Source: Geoglobus sp. | Lineage (GTDB): Archaea > Halobacteriota > Archaeoglobi > Archaeoglobales > Archaeoglobaceae | Length of the DNA: 5,754 nucleotides | Direction: 5' to 3' | NCBI GenBank assembly: GCA_027016965.1 | Contig: JALURI010000068.1 | Coordinates: forward strand, 1-5,754 | Shown: piece after piece, positions 1 to 4,931 of the stretch | How positions within the stretch are numbered: position 1 is the first letter of the stretch | Layout of the letters: every line of letters starts with the position of its first letter | Notes under the pieces: generated by a model | What the model was told of the DNA's origin: nothing | Seen by the model: only the letters and a program-made list of their open reading frames with translations | Databases searched by the model: none | Made by a program: the position numbers and the translations under genes

Positions 1-145
1 CTCCAAATTCTGCAAGTATATCTGCTGTTGCAGGACCGAGAACAACTGAACAGACTTCAAGAACCCTCACACCCTTTAAAGGTTCATCCTTCTCAAACAG
101 ATCACCACCAAGCAGACTTTCTGCGAATTCTGAGAAACTCTTCAG
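1..145 (-). CDS. Class III CoA-transferase (CaiB/BaiF family), N-terminal fragment
   Basis: Only the first 48 codons lie in the window; the rest runs off the left edge. After about 22 variable residues the translation reads [20 protein letters not shown], which is the N-terminal signature of the CaiB/BaiF family (usually 'L.G.RVLD.s.v.aGP.a...LadlGA'). Family members move CoA between organic acids in the cytoplasm; the substrate cannot be told from this fragment. The reading frame is closed upstream by an in-frame TAA at 166-168, and no ATG, GTG or TTG lies between that stop and the conserved core. The first sense-strand initiator candidate is CTG at 143-145, 7 bases after GGAGG, so I call a CTG start. 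The alternative is GTG at Val26 (68-70), which would cut off the LKG lead-in and has no comparable ribosome site. Family assignment is confident; the start is less so. Confidence 0.8.
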   Translation of the reverse strand, partial: MKSFSEFAESLLGGDLFEKDEPLKGVRVLEVCSVVLGPATADILAEFG

Positions 146-150
146 AGTAC

Positions 151-160
151 CACCTCCTTC
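151..160 (-). promoter_or_regulatory. Strong Shine-Dalgarno site of the CoA-transferase gene
   Basis: The minus strand reads GAAGGAGGTG, an excellent match to the 3' end of archaeal 16S rRNA. It lies 7 bases from CTG at 145-143. It is the main reason for choosing CTG over the internal GTG. Confidence 0.75.
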
Positions 161-179
161 TGAAATTTAATGATTATTG

Positions 180-193
180 CTTATAAAAGTTTA
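180..193 (-). promoter_or_regulatory. BRE/TATA promoter of the CoA-transferase gene
   Basis: The minus strand reads TAAACTTTTATAAG: an A-rich BRE-like element followed by TTTTATAA. The centre of the TATA box is about 24-26 bases before 158-160, so the predicted transcript would begin just ahead of the ribosome site and have a leader of roughly 15 bases. Based on archaeal promoter geometry only. Confidence 0.55.
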
Positions 194-220
194 GCCGGTT
201 TATGCTGTATGCTTTTTGCT

Positions 221-274
221 TGTAGCTCAACTCAGCTCTACAGTGGGGACGCTTCTCGGTGTTTCTCAGCCTCC
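221..274. other. Two adjacent stem-loops in the intergenic region 146-392
   Basis: The gap between the stress-protein gene and the CoA-transferase gene holds a more GC-rich core with two imperfect inverted repeats. The first is TGTAG (221-225) with CTACA (238-242). The second is GGACGCT (247-253) with AGCCTCC (268-274), which pairs over seven positions with one central mismatch. On the minus strand the second loop begins GAG and ends GAGA, so tandem G-A pairs could extend the stem. On the minus strand, T-rich stretches at 293-308 could serve to end the stress-protein transcript. I see no convincing gene here. It may be a small structured RNA, 3' UTR structure or nothing. Confidence 0.25.
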
Positions 275-392
275 AAAAATATCAGTGATTCAGGTAAAAG
301 TAAAAACGAACCCATTACTGGAGCCAACTCTGTCTATATTAGTCATGAGATATGAATCATACAGCTGACTTTTTTATCGGAGCACTTGAAAA

Positions 393-782
393 CTACTTAA
401 TGCATATCACTGGTATATCTGTGTTGAGTATAACCCTCTGGGCAACACTGCCAAATAGAAGCTTTCCAACCGGAGATCTTTTTCTGACTCCCATAACTAT
501 AAGTTCTGCATTGTTCTCCTCGCTGAAGGTAATAATGTCATCGGCAGGCTCTAAACCTCTTACAAGCAGATGAGTTTCAACCTCGACACCAATATCCTTG
601 GCAACTTTTTCAGCTCTCTCCAGCAATTCTCTCGCCCTTTCCACATCCTTCTGGCCTGTTTTATCACCACCATAAAGGGAGTGAACTATGTTGAGCTTCT
701 TATTTCTCAATTTCGCCTCCTCAGCAGCAAAGATAACAATTTTATCCATTCTGTCCTCATCATCAACCGCAGCAACAATCAT
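393..782 (-). CDS. Universal stress protein (UspA family), single domain
   Basis: A 129-residue protein of the usual single-domain USP length. It has the N-terminal beta strand and acidic turn (IVAAVDDED, residues 2-10), a charged helix around 45-63, and the late nucleotide-loop region LIVMGVRKRSPVGKLLFGS at about 94-112, followed by a final strand TDIPVICIK. In ATP-binding members the loop is G-2x-G-9x-G(S/T); here Gly98 and Gly111-Ser112 are present but the middle Gly is Lys101, so nucleotide binding is likely but not certain. It is a cytoplasmic, probably dimeric protein with no specific known partner. The frame is open 11 codons further upstream, but AAGGAGGTG 7-8 bases before ATG 780-782 fixes the start. 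It appears to be a single-gene transcript, well separated from both neighbours. Confidence 0.9.
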   Translation of the reverse strand: MIVAAVDDEDRMDKIVIFAAEEAKLRNKKLNIVHSLYGGDKTGQKDVERARELLERAEKVAKDIGVEVETHLLVRGLEPADDIITFSEENNAELIVMGVRKRSPVGKLLFGSVAQRVILNTDIPVICIK

Positions 783-789
783 CAAACAA

Positions 790-798
790 CACCTCCTT
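790..798 (-). promoter_or_regulatory. Shine-Dalgarno site of the universal stress protein gene
   Basis: Minus-strand AAGGAGGTG, with the ATG at 782-780 seven bases beyond its last base. It rules out the upstream ATG at 813-815, which would place this motif inside the coding sequence. Confidence 0.8.
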
Positions 799-802
799 GG
801 AA

Positions 803-834
803 ATTTTATAACCAAAGTCTTTAATCAAGTTTTC
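803..834 (-). promoter_or_regulatory. Candidate promoter of the universal stress protein gene
   Basis: Two TATA-like elements are visible on the minus strand. GAAAACTTGATTAAAG (834-819) would start transcription near 798, just ahead of the ribosome site, and is the better fit. TTATAAAATT (812-803) would start it at about the ATG itself, giving a leaderless message that excludes the ribosome site. Both calls rest on spacing alone. Confidence 0.4.
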
Positions 835-865
835 GTATACTGGGATTGCTTGTATGGGTGTACTG

Positions 866-888
866 AAAAAAAAGCTCAGGTACTTGAG
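866..888 (-). terminator. Probable transcription terminator of the cobS-cobY-pcm operon
   Basis: On the minus strand a near-perfect 14-base palindrome, CTCAAGTACCTGAG (888-875, one mismatched pair), is followed after one base by eight T residues (873-866). A T-run of this length is sufficient as an archaeal termination signal. It lies about 180 bases beyond the pcm stop and before the stress-protein promoter. The palindrome may add a weak hairpin, with a stem of only 4 base pairs. Confidence 0.5.
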
Positions 889-900
889 TAACAAATGAAG

Positions 901-957
901 TATAATTCAAATTATGGGAACTATAATTCCGGGAATTGAGATTAACGAAATTAACGA
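901..957. repeat. Cluster of short repeats in the intergenic region 783-1067
   Basis: TATAATTC occurs at 901-908 and again at 922-929, 21 bases apart or about two helical turns. The first copy is part of a palindrome, ATAATT-CA-AATTAT (902-915). The second lies in an imperfect palindrome, GGAACTATAATTCC (918-931). Immediately after comes a tandem pair of ATTAACGA (941-948 and 950-957) with a 9-base period. I see no gene in the region; an 88-residue open frame there has no coding character. The repeats could be protein-binding sites, or simply AT-rich noise. Confidence 0.35.
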
Positions 958-1067
958 GAAAGGGTGGGTACTTTTGTATGGTAGACAAATATGGATGATC
1001 TAAAAACTGAAAGCATCGTCTGTGCGAATCTGATTGTGGATTGCAATTCAATAAAAGAGACCTTAGT

Positions 1068-1718
1068 TTAATCATCGAACCCCTCATCGCCGACTAACGG
1101 GACAAATCTGACGGCTCCCCAGCTTTTTCTGTGAATTTGACCGTATTCATCTTTCTCCACAATGTAGAGATGCTGAATAAAATCTCCAACAGGAATGAGG
1201 AGTTTTCCACCATGTTTAAGCTGGAAAAGGAGACTTTCGGGGATTTTTGGAGCACTTGCAGTGACATAAATTCTGTCGTATGGTGCTTCCTTCTCATATC
1301 CCTTGCTACCATCTCCAACAATCACATGGATATTTTTGTACCCCAGGCTTTCGTAGATTTCCTTGGCTTTCTCTGCAAGTTCGGGAACCCTCTCTATTGT
1401 TATAACTCTGCCCTTTTCGCCCACTATTCTTGAAACAACAGCAGCATGATAACCAGTTCCAGTGCCAATTTCCAGTATCTTCATGCCATCCTGAAGATCA
1501 AGAAGATTGCACATTATTGCAACCATATGGGGTGCGCTTATTGTCTGACCATGCCCTATGGGCAGGGGATAGTCGTTATAGGCTTCGTTTCTGTAATATG
1601 GCGGGATAAAGAGGTGTCGCGGCACTTCAATCATTGCATTCACAACACTTTCACTCAGATTAAATTCATCTCTGAGTCTTTCAATCAGTCTTCTTCTCTT
1701 CTCATAGTATTCATCCAT
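1068..1718 (-). CDS. pcm: Protein-L-isoaspartate O-methyltransferase
   Basis: A 216-residue cytoplasmic enzyme that transfers a methyl group from S-adenosylmethionine to isoaspartyl residues in damaged proteins, starting their repair. The family's hallmark blocks are all visible: PRHLFIPP (33-40), the substrate-side loop GHGQTIS (55-61), the AdoMet glycine loop EIGTGTGYHAA (83-93), an acidic end to the next strand at ER (109-110), GDGSKG (135-140), and the C-terminal RFVPLVG (204-210). Length is normal and nothing is missing. The ATG lies inside the end of cobY (ATGGATGA, 8-base overlap), so the two are translated from one message. Repair of isoaspartate suits a thermophile, where this damage is fast; its placement behind two cobamide genes is probably convenience rather than pathway. 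Confidence 0.95.
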   Translation of the reverse strand: MDEYYEKRRRLIERLRDEFNLSESVVNAMIEVPRHLFIPPYYRNEAYNDYPLPIGHGQTISAPHMVAIMCNLLDLQDGMKILEIGTGTGYHAAVVSRIVGEKGRVITIERVPELAEKAKEIYESLGYKNIHVIVGDGSKGYEKEAPYDRIYVTASAPKIPESLLFQLKHGGKLLIPVGDFIQHLYIVEKDEYGQIHRKSWGAVRFVPLVGDEGFDD

Positions 1719-2223
1719 TTTCTGCTCTCCTCAAATCTTCTGGTGTGTCTATATTCATTACATCTCTCTCATCAATAATGAATTTTTCCTCTGGCTGCTC
1801 TTCGAGAATTGGATCGAAAGCATTTATGCCAGTACGTCTTCCATTTCTGTAAACGCACGACATTGATGGCAGAACAGACCTCATGTAAGCTTCCACAAAC
1901 TCAAGAACGATTCCGCGTCTTGCTATGTATAGATCTGAATTGATGCTCATAACAGGAAAAACAATCTCACATTCTTTTATAGCAAGAAAGAGGTCATTGA
2001 TGTAGCCTTTTCCATTTCCTCTGAAAACCTCCATTCCCATCTCATGAAGGTATCTCTCTGTTTTGAGTGTGTGGGGAGACGTGATGTAGATGGCGTCAAT
2101 TCCTGCATTTTCAAGCTCCTGAATTACAAAATCAATCAGTCTCACGCCTTTGACTACAATCATCGGTTTCTCCACATATCCCATCCTGCTTCCCCTTCCG
2201 CCTGCCATCACAAGGGCAAGCAC
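1711..2223 (-). CDS. cobY: GTP:adenosylcobinamide-phosphate guanylyltransferase (CobY)
   Basis: A 170-residue nucleotidyltransferase that makes adenosyl-GDP-cobinamide from adenosylcobinamide phosphate and GTP. It is the archaeal replacement for bacterial CobU and lacks CobU's kinase activity. The N-terminus carries the signature LALVMAGGRGSRMG (residues 2-15), then EKP (18-20). Further on are GKGYINDL (about 71-78), a metal-binding-type Asp in INSDL (about 94-98), and the C-terminal GINAFDP and MNIDTPEDL, which match my recollection of the Methanocaldococcus CobY. Starts at GTG 2229 and GTG 2223 are both open. I prefer 2223 because it gives the family's short lead (M-x-A-L-V-M-A-G-G) and sits well behind GGGGGTG. 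The start lies inside cobS (16-base overlap, or 22 with the other start), and the end overlaps pcm, so translation is probably coupled. Confidence 0.9.
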   Translation of the reverse strand: MLALVMAGGRGSRMGYVEKPMIVVKGVRLIDFVIQELENAGIDAIYITSPHTLKTERYLHEMGMEVFRGNGKGYINDLFLAIKECEIVFPVMSINSDLYIARRGIVLEFVEAYMRSVLPSMSCVYRNGRRTGINAFDPILEEQPEEKFIIDERDVMNIDTPEDLRRAENG

Positions 2224-2918
2224 GCCCACACCCCCACAACACCTGCAAACACGATGCAGTTAATTGCCCCGACCATGTCTCCGTTTATTCCGCCAAACCT
2301 TGTTTTCACGTACTGGGAAAAGATGAAAAACAAAACCAGATAAATCAGCACAGATGCGAGAACCTTAAACGGATAAAGCACTCCGAGAAAGGTTACAGCT
2401 ACCATTGTGAAGAGATAGGATGCGTGATCTCTTCTGCTTCTGTATTTTGTGAAATCAGACAGAATTCCCTGCCACAGTGGATCGAATTTCAGCATTAAAT
2501 GGAGCATGCCCTGCTTTGCAAGAATCTGAGCCAGTATTATCCCAGCAACTGCCTCCTGAAGGCCAATTCCTGAAAAAAAGAAGGCTAAGAGAATCAGGTA
2601 GGCTGATACTGCCACCTGTCCTCCGCTTCCGGTGTTCAGGTCCTTCAGAGCATCAAGTTTCTTGGAAGGTGGGGCAAATACAGCATCGAAAAAATCAGCC
2701 AGACCATCAATGTGGTTAATCCCTTCAACGGCTATGTAAGCCAGTATGATGAGAAAACCTGCATTGAGTTTCAGGGCAAAAATGGCGGGAATGGATATCA
2801 GAATTCCAGTAAAAGCTCCGATAGCCGGCATTACAAAAAGATTTTTTCTCAGACTGTCAAAATCTCCTCCAGCCTTCAGTGTTGTGAAGAAGCTTATGCC
2901 AGCTCTGAATGCATCCAC
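2208..2918 (-). CDS. cobS: Adenosylcobinamide-GDP ribazoletransferase (cobalamin synthase)
   Basis: A 236-residue integral membrane enzyme that joins adenosylcobinamide-GDP, the product of CobY, to alpha-ribazole or its phosphate to complete the cobamide. Seen in order: N-terminal FRAGISFFTTL, then the membrane-flanked catalytic signature NHIDGLADFFDA (68-79), the following LKDLNTGSGG (91-100), several hydrophobic segments (about 38-64, 104-120, 171-200, 221-235), and the late loop FGGINGDMVGAIN (208-220). In many relatives a Glu follows shortly after this loop; here Cys221 and hydrophobic residues follow. The frame extends to ATG 3005, adding 29 residues of basic sequence that CobS proteins do not normally have. 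GTG 2916-2918 gives the usual N-terminus and lies about 25 bases after a TATA-like box, so I call it the (leaderless) start. First gene of the cobS-cobY-pcm operon. Confidence 0.9.
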   Translation of the reverse strand: MDAFRAGISFFTTLKAGGDFDSLRKNLFVMPAIGAFTGILISIPAIFALKLNAGFLIILAYIAVEGINHIDGLADFFDAVFAPPSKKLDALKDLNTGSGGQVAVSAYLILLAFFFSGIGLQEAVAGIILAQILAKQGMLHLMLKFDPLWQGILSDFTKYRSRRDHASYLFTMVAVTFLGVLYPFKVLASVLIYLVLFFIFSQYVKTRFGGINGDMVGAINCIVFAGVVGVWACLPL

Positions 2919-2988
2919 ACCTGAAATGAATCCAGAGCTCTTAAAATTCTTGCGCAATGGTTTAATAAAACAAGAGGCAATTATTTTC
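2919..2988. promoter_or_regulatory. Divergent promoter region between cobS and the winged-helix gene, with a central palindrome
   Basis: Toward the left, minus-strand TTTTAAG (2946-2940) is centred about 25 bases before the cobS GTG. Toward the right, plus-strand TTTAATAAAA (2961-2970) is centred about 24 bases before the ATG at 2989. Neither start has a good ribosome site, so both messages look leaderless. Midway between the boxes lies the perfect palindrome TTGCGCAA (2950-2957), where both BRE elements should be. A protein bound there could block both promoters; the neighbouring winged-helix protein is an obvious but unproven candidate. A second palindrome, GAGCTC, is at 2935-2940. Confidence 0.5.
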
Positions 2989-3198
2989 ATGCTATCGGGA
3001 AACATGCTCAGGGTTCTTCAGATGCTTTCAGAAGGGGACATGACCTTGGAAAAGCTTAGAAAATCAACAAGACTTTCGGAGAAGATGCTTGAAAGTGTTA
3101 TAAATGCTCTTAAAGAAAAGGAGTACATTTCTGTGGATGGAAATCTGGCAAAAATAACAGAGTATGGAAAGGAAGTAATAAAGAAGACCCAGCTATGA
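2989..3198 (+). CDS. Small winged-helix DNA-binding protein
   Basis: A 69-residue protein with the layout of a minimal winged helix: a first helix (MLRVLQMLSEG, about 6-16), a helix-turn-helix (TLEKLRKSTRLSEKMLESVINAL, 19-41, written here as one segment of two helices), then a short beta wing (YISVDGNLAKITEYG, 46-60) and a basic tail. It resembles archaeal ArsR/MarR-like stand-alone regulators; no metal-binding cysteines and no ligand domain are present, and I cannot name a family. ATG 2989 fits leaderless transcription from the TATA box at 2961-2970. ATG 3004 (64 residues) is possible. The open frame extends far upstream only as the antisense of cobS. Its stop overlaps the next gene's ATG (ATGA, 3195-3198), so it heads the radical SAM operon and may regulate it or the divergent cobS. 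Confidence 0.75.
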   Translation: MLSGNMLRVLQMLSEGDMTLEKLRKSTRLSEKMLESVINALKEKEYISVDGNLAKITEYGKEVIKKTQL

Positions 3199-4340
3199 TC
3201 TTCGAGTATGATACAGGAGATGAGAAAGTATTTCTGATAAGGAGGCTCATTGAGATAAGGTTCAGAAAGAACATCTATCATGAGCTTTTGAAAAAGTACT
3301 CCAGAGAGTACATAATCCAGTTTGCTGAAGAAAAAAGGGTTCTTCATCATGCCACGAAAAGAAATCTGTTCTACATAACCCGTGAAAGTCAGATTCCTCT
3401 TTTGGGACATGCTGCATTCGGTCTGATTGACAGAGGTACAAATCTCATCCAGATAAGACCATTAACAGGATGCAACCTCTGCTGTATATTCTGCAGTGTT
3501 GACGAGGGCAGAGAGAGCAGAACAAAGAAGAATGATTACATAATAGATACTGACTATCTTCTTGATGAATACAGGAAGATTGCAGAATTCAAAGGCATGG
3601 GAGTTGAGGCACATATAGATGGGCAGGCTGAACCATTCCTATACCCTTACATTGAGGAATTGATTCATGGTCTCAAAAAAATCAGGGAAACAGAAATCGT
3701 CTCAGTTCAGACAAATGGGGCTGTTATCAGCAGGGACATGATTGACAGGCTTGACACAGCTCTTGACAGAATCAATCTCAGCATAAGTACTCTGAACCAG
3801 AATCTTGCTGACAGGATATATGGCATAAAGTACCCTCTAAGGAAAGTCATTGAAACTGCAGAATACATAGCAAACAGCAAAATAGATCTTCTCATAGCTC
3901 CTGTGTGGCTTCCCGGAATAAACGATCAGGAGATGCCTAAGATAATTGAGTTTGCTCTTGAAACTGGAGCTGGAAAAAGATGGCCAGCTCTCGGGATCCA
4001 GAAATACATACCTTACAGAGGGGGAAGAAAGCTCAAGCATGTAATGTCATTCAGATCATTTTACTCAAGGCTCAGGGAGTGGGAAGAGGAGTATGGAGTC
4101 AAGCTTGTTCTTAGCCCAAAAGACTTTGGAATTGAGAAAAGACGGAGATACCCTTCCCCCATAAGGAAGGGAGATGTTTATTTTGCGAGAATCGCTCTTG
4201 ACGGGAGAGCCCATGGCGAGAGGATTGCTGTTGTTAAGGGAAGGGTGATAACAGTTCTTACTGATAAAATCCCCGGAAAAGGAGTGAGATTTGAAATCAC
4301 AAGGGTAAGAGATGGAATATATCTGGGGGAGGAGGTATGA
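3195..4340 (+). CDS. Radical SAM protein with TRAM-like C-terminal domain, function unknown
   Basis: A 381-residue cytoplasmic iron-sulfur enzyme. The cluster motif CxxxCxxC is CNLCCIFC, with Cys93, Cys97 and Cys100 as [4Fe-4S] ligands; Cys96 is an extra. Other radical-SAM landmarks follow: HIDGQAEPFLYP (140-151, the GGE/GEP-type AdoMet region), VQTNG (171-175), INLSIST (193-199) and PVWLPGIND (236-244). About 90 residues of mostly charged helix precede the core. The last 60 residues (about 322-381, from IRKGDVYFARI to the end) look like a small beta barrel of the TRAM type, which in MiaB-like and TrmA/RumA-type enzymes contacts RNA. It resembles a conserved archaeal group of 'predicted Fe-S oxidoreductases' with no proven reaction that I know of. 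It overlaps both neighbours by ATGA, so the three genes should be made together. Confidence 0.88.
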   Translation: MIFEYDTGDEKVFLIRRLIEIRFRKNIYHELLKKYSREYIIQFAEEKRVLHHATKRNLFYITRESQIPLLGHAAFGLIDRGTNLIQIRPLTGCNLCCIFCSVDEGRESRTKKNDYIIDTDYLLDEYRKIAEFKGMGVEAHIDGQAEPFLYPYIEELIHGLKKIRETEIVSVQTNGAVISRDMIDRLDTALDRINLSISTLNQNLADRIYGIKYPLRKVIETAEYIANSKIDLLIAPVWLPGINDQEMPKIIEFALETGAGKRWPALGIQKYIPYRGGRKLKHVMSFRSFYSRLREWEEEYGVKLVLSPKDFGIEKRRRYPSPIRKGDVYFARIALDGRAHGERIAVVKGRVITVLTDKIPGKGVRFEITRVRDGIYLGEEV

Positions 4341-4876
4341 AGCATCTGGAATTTAAGAGAAAGTACCTGAAATCTCTGATATCTGGAGAAAAGAGATCAA
4401 CAATCAGGAAAAGAGCTTACGTTAAACCTGATGAGCATGTTTACATCCACTGCGGAGGAATGGTTATTGGAAAGGCAAGAATAATCTCAGTCAGAAAACT
4501 AAGGATTGAGGATATTGGTGATGAAATTGCCAGAATGGAAGGATTTTCAAACAAATACGAGCTTTTAAACGAGTTAAACAGCTATTACAGCAACTCAGGT
4601 CTCTATCTCATTGAGTTCGACTTTGAAAAGTTCAGCAAGCCTTTAAGCCCTTATGAGATGCACTACGAGAAGAGAAGTCTTATGGATGTTGCAAGTGAGG
4701 CTTTAAAGTTGGAAGAAATGAGCCCTAATGAAAGAAAAATTATTGAGCTTTTTCTGGAAACTGGAAGTATCCGAAAAACCGCATTCAGACTTGGAGGACT
4801 TTCAAAAAGAGATGTTGTTAGAGAAACTATAAGAAAGGCGTTCAGGGTTGTGAGAGGACAAAAGAATGGAAATTGA
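4337..4876 (+). CDS. ASCH (PUA-like) domain protein with C-terminal helix-turn-helix
   Basis: A 179-residue cytoplasmic protein. The first 95 residues fit an ASCH domain: an N-terminal lead (LEFKRKYLKSLISG), the family's GEKRSTIRKR (17-26), then beta strands around 34-51 (VYIHCGG.VIGKARII) and a closing strand LYLIEFDF (89-96). ASCH domains share the PUA fold and are generally thought to bind RNA. Residues 129-172 (SPNERKIIELFLETGSIRKTAFRLG, written as its first part, continuing through SKRDVVRETIRKAFRVV) look like a sigma-region-4-type helix-turn-helix. The product is basic, with no metal-binding cysteine cluster. Its ATG overlaps the radical SAM stop and follows a purine-rich GGGGGAGGAGG ribosome site. 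A role with the radical SAM enzyme on RNA is an inference from context. Confidence 0.8.
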   Translation: MKHLEFKRKYLKSLISGEKRSTIRKRAYVKPDEHVYIHCGGMVIGKARIISVRKLRIEDIGDEIARMEGFSNKYELLNELNSYYSNSGLYLIEFDFEKFSKPLSPYEMHYEKRSLMDVASEALKLEEMSPNERKIIELFLETGSIRKTAFRLGGLSKRDVVRETIRKAFRVVRGQKNGN

Positions 4877-4896
4877 GAATCCCACAGGGAAAAATC

Positions 4897-4931
4897 AAAA
4901 AGCTTTAGTAGTTGCTCCATAAAGCCCTGAC
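4897..4931 (+). promoter_or_regulatory. Probable adk promoter giving a leaderless message
   Basis: The 55-base gap after the ASCH gene contains AAAAAG (4897-4902, BRE-like) followed by CTTTAGTA (4903-4910, TATA-like). The box centre is about 25 bases from the ATG at 4932, and there is no ribosome site in front of that ATG. Read-through from the upstream operon is also possible, as no T-run separates them. Confidence 0.5.

Noticed and set aside
215..275. tRNA-like D-arm sequence (TAGCTCAACTCAGCTC)
   Set aside because: No acceptor stem, anticodon arm or TTCRA loop can be fitted around it on either strand.
170..355. A 61-residue plus-strand frame whose start resembles a lipoprotein signal (LFACSS)
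   Set aside because: No ribosome site or promoter precedes it, its ATG lies in the promoter-leader area of the opposite gene, the hydrophobic stretch is short, and the rest is Ser/Asn-rich as expected from non-coding AT-rich DNA.
990..1036. Possible C/D-box guide RNA (GATGATC followed by two CTGA boxes)
   Set aside because: The C box departs from RTGATGA, spacing from it to the first CTGA is too short for a guide, and no C' box is present.
821..1087. An 88-residue minus-strand frame between pcm and the stress-protein gene
   Set aside because: It starts inside pcm in another frame, has no ribosome site at its start, spans the T8 terminator candidate and the repeat cluster, and its residue make-up does not look like a folded protein.
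1131..1433. A 100-residue plus-strand frame, and other frames opposite pcm, cobY and cobS
   Set aside because: They are antisense shadows of well-conserved genes, with no ribosome site and no recognisable domain.
2746..2988. Upstream extension of the winged-helix frame into the cobS region (150 residues in total)
   Set aside because: The extension is wholly opposite conserved cobS coding sequence, while the TATA box at 2961-2970 and ATG 2989 give a complete small domain.
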